This document shows, one piece after another, positions 54,316 through 63,737 of a stretch of 64,000 bases of DNA. The notes under the pieces were generated by a model, which was given only the letters and a program-made list of their open reading frames with translations, made no database searches and was not told the origin of the DNA. Source of the DNA: DASVBE01 sp963770375 (GTDB lineage: Bacteria > Actinomycetota > Actinomycetes > Streptosporangiales > Streptosporangiaceae); the NCBI GenBank assembly GCA_963770375.1, contig CAVYPM010000009.1, forward strand, positions 221,471-285,470, written 5' to 3'. Every line of letters starts with the position of its first letter. The first letter of the stretch is position 1. Both the position numbers and the translations under genes were made by a program.

Positions 54316-55665
54316 TTAACCGGCCTGCGTCTTCGGGACGCGGGTCTCAGAGTCGGCTTGGCTGCTGTAGACAGCGACCGGCATGTCGTCGATGGTGAAG
54401 CCGCGCTCACGGCGCAGGTCGCGGGTGAAGGCGAACCACCAGCCGAACAGCGCCCCGACGCGGTTGCGCCAGCCGGTGAGGAAGCCGATGTGGATGAACA
54501 GCCAGGCGACCCAGCCGATAAAGCCGCCGAAGTGCATCCTCTTCGTCGAGACGACAGCGCGCCCCCGGGAGATGTAGGCGGCAGAGCCCAGGTCGCGGTA
54601 GCGGAACGGCTTGTCATGGGTCTGGCCCTGGGACTCCCGGCTGATCTTGTGGCCCGCATAATGGCCCGTCTGCATGGCGACTTCGGCGACCCCGGGCAGC
54701 TTGTCCAGGCTCATCATGTCCCCGGTGACCAGGATGTCGGGATGGCCGGGGATGGTGAGGTCGTCGCTGACGCAGATGCGGCCCGCCCGGTCCTGCTCCG
54801 CGCCGGTGGCCTTGGCCACCGCCGTGGCGAGCGGCGGCGCCTGGACGCCCGCGGTCCACAAGATGGTGCCCACCTCGTGCCGGGTGACGTTGCCCTCGTG
54901 GTCCTTGACCTTGATGCCCTGCAGGTCCGCCTCGGTGACGATCGAGCCCATGTGCAGCTCGACGCCCAGTTTGGTGAGGTCGCGGGCGGCCATCGCGGAC
55001 AGCTTCGGGCCGAACATGGCCAGCGGCGCGCTCCCGCCGTCGAACAGCATGACCCGGGCTTCCTCGGGCTCGATATGGCGGTACTCATTGCGCAGCGTCT
55101 TGGTAGCGACCTCCCGTACCTGCCCGGCCAGTTCGACGCCGGTCGGCCCGGCTCCCACGAGCGCGAAGGTGAGCCAGCGCTGGCGTTCGGCCGGATCGCC
55201 GGCCGACTCGGCCATCTCGAACGCGCCGAAGATCCGCCGCCGGATCTTCAGGGCGTCCTCGATGGTTTTCATCCCGGGCGCGAAGGCCGCGTATTCGTCA
55301 TGCCCGAAATAGGACTGCCGGACGCCCGCCGCCAGGATGAGGTAGTCATACCCGAACTCGATCTGCTCGCCTAGCGGGCGCCGGGCCAGCACCTGCCGCT
55401 TCTGCGCATCGAGGCCGGTCACCTCGCCCAGGACGTACTCGAGATTGTCGAGTTTCCTGAGCAAGTGCCGCAGCGGGTAGGCGATCTTGCCCTCGGGCAG
55501 AATGCCGGTGGCGCACTGGTAGAGCAGTGGCGGGAACAGGTGATGCTCGGCCCGGTCCAGGAGGGTCACCTGGACCGGCGCGTTCTGCAGCGCCCGGGCG
55601 GCGAACAGGCCGGCCAGCCCGCCGCCGACGATCACTACCTGACGCGGGGCAGATGCCTCCGCCAT
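54316..55665 (-). CDS. ndh: Type II NADH dehydrogenase (NADH:quinone oxidoreductase)
   Basis: A 449-residue two-Rossmann flavoprotein: VVIVGGGLAGLFAARAL (FAD), FPPLLYQCATGILP, FALVGAGPTGVELAGQV (NADH), ILVTGDMMSLDKLPGVAEVAMQTGHYAG, and a C-terminal amphipathic and hydrophobic part (FIGWVAWLFIHIGFLTGW) that anchors it to the membrane. It feeds electrons from NADH to menaquinone without proton pumping, matching the nearby bd oxidase. A GGGGATG-type box lies 75 bp upstream. Confidence 0.92.
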   Translation of the reverse strand: MAEASAPRQVVIVGGGLAGLFAARALQNAPVQVTLLDRAEHHLFPPLLYQCATGILPEGKIAYPLRHLLRKLDNLEYVLGEVTGLDAQKRQVLARRPLGEQIEFGYDYLILAAGVRQSYFGHDEYAAFAPGMKTIEDALKIRRRIFGAFEMAESAGDPAERQRWLTFALVGAGPTGVELAGQVREVATKTLRNEYRHIEPEEARVMLFDGGSAPLAMFGPKLSAMAARDLTKLGVELHMGSIVTEADLQGIKVKDHEGNVTRHEVGTILWTAGVQAPPLATAVAKATGAEQDRAGRICVSDDLTIPGHPDILVTGDMMSLDKLPGVAEVAMQTGHYAGHKISRESQGQTHDKPFRYRDLGSAAYISRGRAVVSTKRMHFGGFIGWVAWLFIHIGFLTGWRNRVGALFGWWFAFTRDLRRERGFTIDDMPVAVYSSQADSETRVPKTQAG

Positions 55666-55740
55666 GGCTCATCCCGCCCTTTCGCTGCCCTGTCTGGCCT
55701 TCGGGCCCTGATGCCATCGTGGTTGCGCCAGGGGCAGCGG

Positions 55741-55762
55741 GACATCGCCCGGATGGGGGTAT
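55741..55762 (-). promoter_or_regulatory. GGGGATG-type box (ndh)
   Basis: Minus-strand reading ATACCCCCATC-CGGGCGATGTC, 75 bp before the ndh ATG; 19 of 22 positions match the cydA site. Confidence 0.72.
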
Positions 55763-55770
55763 TGCCGGCG

Positions 55771-56391
55771 TCAGCGGTTCGAGCGGCCAGGATCGCCGGG
55801 CGAAAGCGCCCGCCACGTGCCCTGGCCGGGGTCATATTCCTTCCGGCTGAAGAGCAGCATGTCGTCACCGAGCAGGATGAGGGAGTAGGGGGTGGGGCCG
55901 GTGCCGCGGACGTGACCATGGTTGTGCACGTCGTGGGGCGGGATCAGCGTCGCCACGTCGCCCCACCGCAGGGCACGCTCGTCGGCCAGGCGCAGGTCGG
56001 CCCGGCCGTCCTCATGAGATTCCGCGTGCCACCGCTGGTGGGTCTCCACCCCGCGGACCGGGGCGATGCCGACCCAGCACCGGTGGGAGTGGGTGTAACC
56101 CATCACCCCCTCCGGCCGGTGCACGAGCACCAGCCGGGGGCCTCGTTCGGGCCTGATCAGCCACTGGCTGCCGGGCGCCCCGGCGGGGATATCCGCGATC
56201 AGCGGGGCGAAGAACTCCGTGTCGGCGGCCAGCTCCACCAGGAAACGTCCCACCCGGTCCAGGTCGGGGTAGTCACCGGGACGCAGCTCAGCAAGCTGAG
56301 CCGTGAAGCGGCGAAGCGGCTGCGGCAACGCGGCGGTACTCACCTGCCCGCCCGGGCTCCGGTGCGCTTCGTCATATCGCGAGCCCACCAT
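55771..56391 (-). CDS. Cysteine-dioxygenase-like cupin metalloenzyme
   Basis: A 206-residue double-stranded beta-helix protein. GYTHSHRCWVG supplies two His ligands and HDVHNHGHV the third, as in thiol dioxygenases and related predicted metal enzymes. No clear Cys-Tyr crosslink pair is visible, so the substrate may not be cysteine. ATG 56391 has a weak ribosome site; GTG 56343 is an alternative. A GGGGATG box lies 14 bp upstream. Downstream on the same strand is ndh, whose own box begins within 30 bp. Confidence 0.75.
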   Translation of the reverse strand: MVGSRYDEAHRSPGGQVSTAALPQPLRRFTAQLAELRPGDYPDLDRVGRFLVELAADTEFFAPLIADIPAGAPGSQWLIRPERGPRLVLVHRPEGVMGYTHSHRCWVGIAPVRGVETHQRWHAESHEDGRADLRLADERALRWGDVATLIPPHDVHNHGHVRGTGPTPYSLILLGDDMLLFSRKEYDPGQGTWRALSPGDPGRSNR

Positions 56392-56405
56392 GCGCTGCCC
56401 GAAGC

Positions 56406-56427
56406 GGCATCCCCCAGGCTGAGGTAA
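56406..56427 (-). promoter_or_regulatory. GGGGATG box (cupin enzyme)
   Basis: Minus-strand reading TTACCTCAGCC-TGGGGGATGCC, ending 14 bp before the cupin ATG. The left half is the most divergent of the seven. Confidence 0.55.
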
Positions 56428-56476
56428 AGGTGAGCCGGCGCGGTCTGGTCTTCCTGGCCGCCGTGGCCGCCGTCGT

Positions 56477-57979
56477 CTACACGCCGGTTTGCGCGATCAG
56501 CCGACCGGAGTTCACGGCCGCCGCGAAGGTCTCGTAGTCGCGTTCGTTCTGGTCGGCGTAGGCAGCGGAGAACTCGGCGATGGCGCGGTCAAACATGTCA
56601 CCCTGGCCGAGGTAAGAGGCGATCGCGATCCGGTCGCCCCAGCGGGCGTGCGCCCGGGCCAGGGTCGCCCCGCAGAACCGCGCGTATTGCGCGGCGCCGG
56701 GCATGGGTATCCGTTCCACGTCGGCGCTGCCCTTCCAGTCGTGGAACTGGCGGACGTAGTAGTCGCGGGTCATGCCGTCGAGGCCCTTGATGCGCTGCCA
56801 GCCCAGGAAGATGTCGGTCGCCGCCTGCATCAGGCGCTGGCCCATCACCACCCGCTGGCCGTGGTGGGGGTAGGTGCTGCGGCCCGCGTAGGGTTCCAGT
56901 ACCGAGGCTTGCGCCTCCTTCACTTGCAGGAACAGCGGGTCGTCTTCGTCGCGGCCGGTGAGCAGCAGGATGTAGCAGCGGGTGCCGACGCTGCCCACAC
57001 CCACCACCTTGCGCGCGGCGTGGACGTAGCGGAACTCCTCCAGCGGATGCCCTTGGTGACCCAGCGTCCGCCGGTAGGAGGTCAGCAGTTTCTTGATCAG
57101 CGGAGCCGGGTCCTCCCACTCGGTCCCGGGCACGATCAGGTCCTCGATTGGGGTGATCAGCGGCGGGTCGGCCACGATCCGCAGCTCACCGCCGACCTCG
57201 GCCGCCCGCTTGGCGAATACCCGGGCGCTGTCGTTGGCATAGGCCTTGGCCAGATGCTTCTCCGCACGCCGGGCTGACTTTTTGTCCAGCTGCTTGACGC
57301 GTACCTGCTGGCGGACCAGGTTGAGCAGCACCCCGGCTTCCAGCTGGTCGTACCACGCGCCCAGCGTGCCCATGTCGGCGGCCCGGCACATCCGCTCCCG
57401 GTACTCGCGCACCCCGGCGGTGACGATCGCATGCCGGTTGTCGGGGGAAAAGCCGCGGAAGCGGCCCATGATCTCAAAGCTGGCGGCCATCCGCTTGACG
57501 TCCCACTCCCACGGGCCGGGCAGGGTCTCATCGAAATCGTTGATGTCGAAGATCAGCTGCCGCTCCGGGGTGCCGAACACGCCGAAGTTCGACAGGTGCG
57601 CATCCCCGCACAGCTGCACGGTGATCCCCGACACCGGGGTAGACGCCAGGTCGGCCGCCATGATCGCCGCCGCGCCCCGGTAGAAGGTGAACGGCGAGAC
57701 CAGCATCCGCCCGTACCGGATCGGCACCAGTTCCGGCACCCGGGTCGCGGCCTGCTCCTCCAGCAGCGCGACCGGATCGGGGCGGTCCGGGAGCGGTTCC
57801 CACCGGCCGTGATCGGACCTCGGCGTCTCGCGGCGGGCCGCCCGCCCCCGGGCCACCCGCTGGTCAACCGTCAGATGCGCACGCCGCCACGACGACGAAA
57901 ACGGCTCCTTCCGCGTACCGCCATCGTCGGCCACCCCGGTTCTGCTGGGCCGTGTGGTGGCCATGCTCTCGACAGCCAT
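56477..57979 (-). CDS. DUF2252-family protein (kinase-like fold)
   Basis: A 500-residue protein of the DUF2252 family. The motifs QLCGDAHLSNFG and IFDINDFDET correspond in spacing to the catalytic HxxN and metal-binding DxD of aminoglycoside-phosphotransferase-like kinases; SPFTFYRGAA and KVVGVGSVGTRCY are further family blocks. ATG 57979 has GGGGAGACG upstream; the ORF start at 58054 is a shadow extension. The substrate is unknown. It stands alone between the cupin and LAL regulator 2. Confidence 0.8.
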   Translation of the reverse strand: MAVESMATTRPSRTGVADDGGTRKEPFSSSWRRAHLTVDQRVARGRAARRETPRSDHGRWEPLPDRPDPVALLEEQAATRVPELVPIRYGRMLVSPFTFYRGAAAIMAADLASTPVSGITVQLCGDAHLSNFGVFGTPERQLIFDINDFDETLPGPWEWDVKRMAASFEIMGRFRGFSPDNRHAIVTAGVREYRERMCRAADMGTLGAWYDQLEAGVLLNLVRQQVRVKQLDKKSARRAEKHLAKAYANDSARVFAKRAAEVGGELRIVADPPLITPIEDLIVPGTEWEDPAPLIKKLLTSYRRTLGHQGHPLEEFRYVHAARKVVGVGSVGTRCYILLLTGRDEDDPLFLQVKEAQASVLEPYAGRSTYPHHGQRVVMGQRLMQAATDIFLGWQRIKGLDGMTRDYYVRQFHDWKGSADVERIPMPGAAQYARFCGATLARAHARWGDRIAIASYLGQGDMFDRAIAEFSAAYADQNERDYETFAAAVNSGRLIAQTGV

Positions 57980-58131
57980 ATCGTCTCCCCGGTAGGCGGT
58001 GTCCCTGCCAGGCCCGCCGCACGAGCCGTTCGCCGGCGGTTTTCCGCTCCGCAATCCTGCTTACACCAGCGCAAGCCCGTCCGCCAGACGGGGCCACGTT
58101 CATGTACAGGTTCGGCTTGGTGCTTGCCGCA

Positions 58132-60796
58132 TCAGATCAGCTGGAGCTCCCGGGCCCGGCGGACCGCATCGCTCCGGCGCGTCGCGGCCAGCTTGCGATG
58201 GATGCTTTTCATGTGGGTCTTGACCGTGTTGATGGAGATGTACATCTCGCTGGCGATCTCAGTGGTGTCGAGCAGGCGTGCGACGTGCCGCAGTACCTCC
58301 CGCTCGCGTTCGGTGAGTGGCTGGATCAGCAGCGCCGTGGCCTGATCGGGGAGGGCCGCCGGGGCCGGGAGCTGGGCGGGGCGTGGGGCCGGTGCGAACA
58401 GGCGCTGGTGGGCGCCGGCCAGCACGGGGTCACGTCGTAGCACCGGTTCGATCCAGCCGCGCTCGATGGCGAACGGCAGCCGTAGCTGCTCGCGCTGGGC
58501 CAGCCGCAGCGCGGAAGCAAGGGATCGATGGCCGCGCGCGCCGTCGCTGCTGCTGTAGCTGAGCTGAGCGTCAACGAGCCAGGCTTGCAGCCGCACCCGT
58601 TCGGGCGCCTGACTTTCGGTCGCCAGTACGGGCGCGAGCGCCCGTCTGTGCGTTGTGCCGGTTTCCGGCGGCCATCCATGCGTGTGCGATCGCGGTCGCC
58701 GCCTCCAGCGAGCCGTGGCCGCCGTGCTCGGCTGCGGCCAGTGCTGTCTGGATGTCGCCGGCCATGGCGTGCGCCTGCGACACGGTCAGGCTCAGCCTGT
58801 GCTCGAGCCAGGCCGGCGGGGACCACCCGGACCGTGCCCTGGCGATGATCTGCACCGCCGCTGCGGCGCGTCCCTCTGCCAGGGCAGCGCCCGCCGCTGC
58901 CAGGCAGGCCACTGTGCTGATCAGCTTGTCCGGGTTTACACCCAGGGCCGAGTCTGCCTCCTTGAGCCGTCTGTGTGTCTCGCGCAACTCGTTGCGTTCC
59001 AGGTGCACCCAGGCGAGCGCGACCAGTGCCGCGGGGTTCGGGTGCTGGGCAGGCGGCTGCTGCTGGCCGGCATGGGCCGCTGTCGCCTGAGCGGCCAGCT
59101 TCGCAGCGTGGCGCAGCTGGCCGCGCAAGGCCTCCACCAGCGCGAGATGCCCAAGACAGTGGGCTCGTTCGCGCTCCCCGCCGGAGCCGGTTGCGGCGCC
59201 CACCGCCAGATCAAGGACATGGGCTGCCTCATCGAGACGGCCCGACCCTAGGTCCGCAGCTCCGTGACCGAGAAGCACATGCGCCCGGATTCCCGGGTGC
59301 CGGGCGAGCATGTCGCCCGGGACCTTGCTGACCAGGATTTCGGCCTGGGCAGCGGCCGCCGCGGCGGCGCTGTGGTCTCCGGCGCGAAGCGAGATGGTGA
59401 GGCGGATCATCGCGGCGGCCAGCCGGCTCGCGGCCTGCTCACCATCGGGAAGGCGCTCGAGGATGCTCTCCGCAGCATTCAGTGCGGCGATAGCGGATTC
59501 CTCCCGGCCCGCGGACAGCGCGACCGCGGCGCAGACCAGGTATGGCTCTGGCTCGGTCCAGGCTTGGCCATGCGGCATGTTCTGGAACTCGTCAGCCAGG
59601 TAATGGTCATCCCGCGGCTCGGTGACTTCGCCGATTGCCAGCTCGTCGATGATCATGCTGGCGGCGAGCTGCCGGTCGCCGGCTTCGATCGCGTGCCGCA
59701 CCGCCGAGAGGAGCTGGCCGTTCCGCTCGTACCACTGGGCGGCCCGCCGGTGCAGCAGGGTCACCCGGTTCGGGTGCTGATGCTTGAGCTTCAGGCGCAA
59801 CACCTCACGGAGCAGTGGGTGGTAGCGGTACCGCCCGCGCCCGATCGGCTGGACAAAGGCGTTCGTGCACGCCAAGGCTGGCAGTATTGCCGCGGCCTGC
59901 CCGTCACCGGTCAGTTCGCTGGCAGCTTCGGCGCTGACATCCTCCAGGATGGACGTGCTCAGCAGCATTTCCCGGGCCTGGGGCGCCTGGGCGTTAAGGA
60001 CCTCCTCGACGAGATAGCTGGTCAGCGCGCTGTCGTCGGTGATCAGCTCCTTGACGAAGAGGTCAGGGTCGGGATGGGTGCCCATGGAGATCGCCGCTAG
60101 GCGGAGGCCGGCCGCCCAGCCCTCGGTCCGCCGCGTAAGGCATTGGAGTGAGTCCGCGGGCAGCGCCTGGCCGTGCTGGGCCAGGAGCTGACCAGCTTCG
60201 CTGGTGGTGAAAGCCAGGTCGCTCGCGCGGATCTCGGCCAGCTGGCCGGCCAGCCGGTAGCGGTGCAGCGGCAGCAGCGGATCCATCCGTGAGGACACCA
60301 GCAGACGCAGGCCAGGCCCAACGTTCCGGAGCAGGAAGTCAAGTCCGGTGAACACCGCCGGGTCGGTCAGCAGATGCAGGTCATCGATCACCAGTGTGAC
60401 CATCGGATCCTGGGCAGCCAGCGCCGCCGCTAGCCGAAGCAGGAACTCATGATCGACCGCCGGGCCCGGCGTGGTGGCCGGCAACGCCTCCGGAGTGGCC
60501 ACACCGGACCGCCGCAGCGCCGCGATGACATAGCACCAGAAGACTCCGGGCCGGTCGTCGAACTCATCCAGGCCGACCCAGGCAACGGCCCCAGGTTCCG
60601 CCTCCGCCCACAACGCCAGGGCTATGGTCTTGCCGGCGCCGGGAGGGCCAGTGACAACGGTCAGCTGGCACCATCGCGTGCCGTCGGCGATCAGCTTGGT
60701 GATCCGCGGGCGCTGCACCGCCCAGGCCGGTATCGCGGGCGCCGTGATCTTGGCCGTCAGGATCGGCACGCCCAAAGAGACTGCTGCAGCTGCCAT
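58132..60796 (-). pseudogene. LAL-type (MalT-like) LuxR-family regulator 2, one apparent frameshift
   Basis: About 887 residues. The first frame has Walker A VTGPPGAGKTIALALW, Walker B TLVIDDLHLL, SSRMDPLLPLHRYRLAG and the long helical repeat region. Near 58641 one extra G breaks the frame; after it the protein continues VRLQAWLVDAQLSYSSS and ends with a full LuxR HTH (LTEREREVLRHVARLLDTTEIASEMYISINTVKTHMKSIHRKL). Uncorrected, the regulator would lose DNA binding. A GGGGATG box lies 175 bp upstream. Confidence 0.85.
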
Positions 60797-61060
60797 TCTT
60801 CGCACCGTTCCAGCTACCCGACGCAGTAGCGCCGGCGCCTACGCCACGGCCGCGGGTGCGGCTGGGGCTGGGGCCATGTCGGCGACCGAGGTGAGTGGCT
60901 TGGTGATCTGCTCCAGCGACTTGCCTGCGGCGTTGACACGCCTCCATCGTTCGGCCGGAAGATCCCCCGCAGCATCCCCCCGATGGTGGTAAGCGCGCGG
61001 CAGCCGCTCAGGCCTGCTGCTCTTGCGCGCGGGGGGAGGGAGCGGCGAGGGTTGGCTGGC
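60797..61060. other. Intergenic region upstream of LAL regulator 2
   Basis: 264 bp without a credible gene. It holds the GGGGATG box at 60971-60992 and the 5' region of LAL regulator 2. No clear promoter hexamers. Confidence 0.5.
60971..60992 (-). promoter_or_regulatory. GGGGATG box (LAL regulator 2)
   Basis: Minus-strand reading TTACCACCATC-GGGGGGATGCT. The nearest downstream gene in that direction is LAL regulator 2. Confidence 0.62.
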
Positions 61061-61414
61061 CTAGTGCTCGTCTGGTTCTTCCAGGGCGGCGTCGATGTCA
61101 TACTCCAGCGCGGTCGCCATATCCGGGGCGGCGGAGACGACCCGGCCGAGCCCGGCCACCGGGGCGATCACCAGCAGCACGTCGGCGATCTCGTCCTTGG
61201 TCGCGCCCGCCGCCATCGCCCGGGTGGTGCTCCATTGCAGGCAGACCGCCGATGACCCGATCGCTAATGACACCGCTACCTGCAGCAGTGCCGCGGTCTT
61301 GGCATCCAGGGCCGGTGTCTCGGCCGGGCCGAGCCCGGACCCTGCCTCGACGAGCCTTTCGTCGAAGATCGCCAGCCTGCGCAGGGTCTCCTGAAATCTC
61401 GCCGTCTGACCCAT
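61061..61414 (-). CDS. Carboxymuconolactone decarboxylase/AhpD-like small protein 2 (degenerate active site)
   Basis: A 117-residue homologue of the protein at 42332-42682, colinear throughout (ETLRRLAIFDERLV, AVCLQWSTTRAMAAGATKDEIADVLLVIAPVAGLGRVV, EYDIDAALEEPDEH). Again only one of the CxxC cysteines is kept and the His is Arg or Thr. ATG 61414 has GGAGG 5 bases upstream and is preferred over 61432. It follows LAL regulator 3 after 79 bp, with a GGGGATG box in that gap. Confidence 0.77.
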   Translation of the reverse strand: MGQTARFQETLRRLAIFDERLVEAGSGLGPAETPALDAKTAALLQVAVSLAIGSSAVCLQWSTTRAMAAGATKDEIADVLLVIAPVAGLGRVVSAAPDMATALEYDIDAALEEPDEH

Positions 61415-61464
61415 CCGGCCTCCGCTCACCATCGAGGACTAGTCCACCGCGTGCCGCGGCGAGT

Positions 61465-61487
61465 GCCATCCCACCGATGGGGGGAAA
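61465..61487 (-). promoter_or_regulatory. GGGGATG-type box (CMD-like gene 2)
   Basis: Minus-strand reading TTTCCCCCCATC-GGTGGGATGGC, 50 bp before the CMD-like ATG; one base longer in the left C-run than the others. Confidence 0.6.
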
Positions 61488-61493
61488 CCGGCG

Positions 61494-63737
61494 TCACCCT
61501 TCCAGGAGCCCTAGCTCCCGGGATCGGGTGACCGCCCCCGTACGGGTAGTGGCGCCCAGTTTGCGGTAGATCGACTTCATCTCCGATTTGATGGTGTGCG
61601 GCGACAGGAACAACTCGGCGGCGATCTGCGGGAACGACAGGTGGGTGGGCAACAGCGGCAGGAGCCGCAGTTCGGCCGCTGTCAGCGCCGACGGGCCGAC
61701 GGCGCCCGCCTTGATCGTGGCGAGCTTGGACCGCAGCTCGGCGGCCCGCTGGGGGAGGACGCCAAGGTCTGGCCTTTGCCGGAGGATGTCGTGGGTTTGC
61801 GTCAGGACGGCCGCGGCGCCCGCGGGGTCGGTGAGCGTGATGTAGCAGCGCGCCATCTCTAGCAGCGCCTGGACCGACACCACGGGCAGTGCATAGGTGA
61901 GCAGGGGCCGGAGCCGGGAGGCACGGCCCAGGTAGAGACGTCCCTGGGAGATATTCCCCTGGTGCAGCGCGGCCCGGGCCGCCCATGCGTAGACGAGGGC
62001 GCTGGTCCAGTAATCGTCGAAACGCCCGGCCTGCACGATCCCGACCGCGCGCTGGGCCAGCGACGTCACCTCTGACCAGGAGTTGCGCTGGGCGGCCACA
62101 CTGCACTGCTGGGCAAGGATGAGACCAGTTAAGGGCGGGGAGCCCACGTGAACCGAGACGTCGAGAGCGCGAGCGAGGATAGGGTGCGCCCGATCGGGGT
62201 CGTCTTCCAGCAGGCTGGAAAGGCCTTCGGTGTACAGCATTGTCGCCCGGTATGGGCTCGCCGGGCTCAGCCCGTCCCAGGCGATTTGCGCATCACGCCG
62301 CATTTCGGCGACGCCATTGCGGCACAAGCATGCGCGCAGGTAGGCGAGCGTGCCTTGCATCGTGCTCCCGTCCGGGAGAATCCCAGCGGGGGTCGCACGT
62401 TCCGCGGCGGCCACCCAGCGCTCGGCCTCGCCCGCCCGGCCGAGCAGGGCAGCGAACAGCGAACCGTGCGCGGCGATCGCGCCGTAGTGCTCGGCTGCCG
62501 TGACGTCGCTGAGCCACTCCATCCAGCGCCGTACTGTCTCGACGCGACCGCTGGCCCAGACGGGCTGCTGCAGCTCCAGAATCAGCCGCGCTACCCGGTC
62601 GTAGTCCCCGGCCGCCTGGGCATGCTCGATCGCGGCCTCCGGCATGGTGTTCGCCTCGAACCACATAGCCGCCCGGAAATGGAGGTCCTGGGCCAGATCG
62701 GGCTCCCGCTGCCGGAGTTCCGCCTGCAGCAGTTCCCGGAGCAAGCGGTGGTAGCGATACCACTCGCGGCGGCGGTCGAGCGGGACCACCAGCAGGTTCC
62801 TGGCTTCAATCTGTTCGAGGACACGCCCGGATCCCTTCTCACCCAAGATCGCGTCGCAGAGCGGCCCGCACATCCGGTCCAGCACAGAGGTGCGGGTGAG
62901 GAAGGATGCTTCCGCTCCGGAGACCCGGTCGAGGAGCTCGGAGCGCAAGTAGTCGCCCATGAAGACGTCATCGCCGGTGAACGTGAAGCCGACGTCGCTG
63001 TGCGGGGTGCCGGAGTTCATGGCCAGCGCGGCGATATACAGCCCGGTTGGCCATCCCTCGGTCCGCTGCAGCAGATCGTGAAGGGCGGCCTCGTGGACCT
63101 CGGCACCCGCGCCCTTGAGCAAGTGGGCCGCATCCAGCGGTCCCATCGCGAGGTCGTCGGCGGTGACCTCAAGTATCCCGCCCTCTGCGCGCAGGCGCGC
63201 CGTCGGCAGGGGCAGTTCGGCGCGCGAAGCCAGCGCGAGCTGCCAGCCAGGAGGGAGGCGCAGCGCGAACTCGGCGATCGTGTTCAGGCATTGCCTGCTC
63301 GCTATTGCCTCGGCATGGTCGAGCAGCACAGTCACGGGAGGCTGCACCGAGGCGATGGCGGACACGAACCGGGGAACGACGCTGATGTCGGCACCCGAGG
63401 AGGCGAGCGCCGAGAATATCGCCGGGTCGACGGGCCCGATCCGGTCCAGCGCAACGGCGAGGGCGCTCAGCAGCACAACGGGATCGTTGTCTCCGTCGTC
63501 GCAGGACAGCCACGCTGCGCGCGAGCCGATCCGTTCGGCCCATTGCGCCAGAAGCGTCGTCTTGCCGTAGCCAGGTGGGGCGATCACGGTGATGACCGGC
63601 GCCTGGGTGGCGGCCAGCCGCTCGACCAGGGCCGTCCGGGCGACGATTCCCGTCCGGGCCGCAGGCGGGTGGAATTTCGATTCCGGCAGCGAGAAGCCGA
63701 GCCTCGGAGCGGCGGCCCCGTGCCCTCTGCCAGACAT
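61494..63737 (-). CDS. LAL-type (MalT-like) LuxR-family regulator 3
   Basis: About 747 residues from ATG 63737. FSLPESKFHPPAARTGIVAR is the typical LAL start, Walker A APPGYGKTTLLAQW follows, then VTVLLDHAEAI, WPTGLYIAALAM, WYRYHRLLRELLQAEL and repeat units, and the C-terminal HTH LTAAELRLLPLLPTHLSFPQIAAELFLSPHTIKSEMKSIYRKLGA. It is clearly paralogous to LAL regulator 1 over its whole length, including the HTH. The start could be ATG 63773. Adjacent to CMD-like gene 2, as regulator 1 is to CMD-like gene 1. Confidence 0.88.
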   Translation of the reverse strand: MSGRGHGAAAPRLGFSLPESKFHPPAARTGIVARTALVERLAATQAPVITVIAPPGYGKTTLLAQWAERIGSRAAWLSCDDGDNDPVVLLSALAVALDRIGPVDPAIFSALASSGADISVVPRFVSAIASVQPPVTVLLDHAEAIASRQCLNTIAEFALRLPPGWQLALASRAELPLPTARLRAEGGILEVTADDLAMGPLDAAHLLKGAGAEVHEAALHDLLQRTEGWPTGLYIAALAMNSGTPHSDVGFTFTGDDVFMGDYLRSELLDRVSGAEASFLTRTSVLDRMCGPLCDAILGEKGSGRVLEQIEARNLLVVPLDRRREWYRYHRLLRELLQAELRQREPDLAQDLHFRAAMWFEANTMPEAAIEHAQAAGDYDRVARLILELQQPVWASGRVETVRRWMEWLSDVTAAEHYGAIAAHGSLFAALLGRAGEAERWVAAAERATPAGILPDGSTMQGTLAYLRACLCRNGVAEMRRDAQIAWDGLSPASPYRATMLYTEGLSSLLEDDPDRAHPILARALDVSVHVGSPPLTGLILAQQCSVAAQRNSWSEVTSLAQRAVGIVQAGRFDDYWTSALVYAWAARAALHQGNISQGRLYLGRASRLRPLLTYALPVVSVQALLEMARCYITLTDPAGAAAVLTQTHDILRQRPDLGVLPQRAAELRSKLATIKAGAVGPSALTAAELRLLPLLPTHLSFPQIAAELFLSPHTIKSEMKSIYRKLGATTRTGAVTRSRELGLLEG

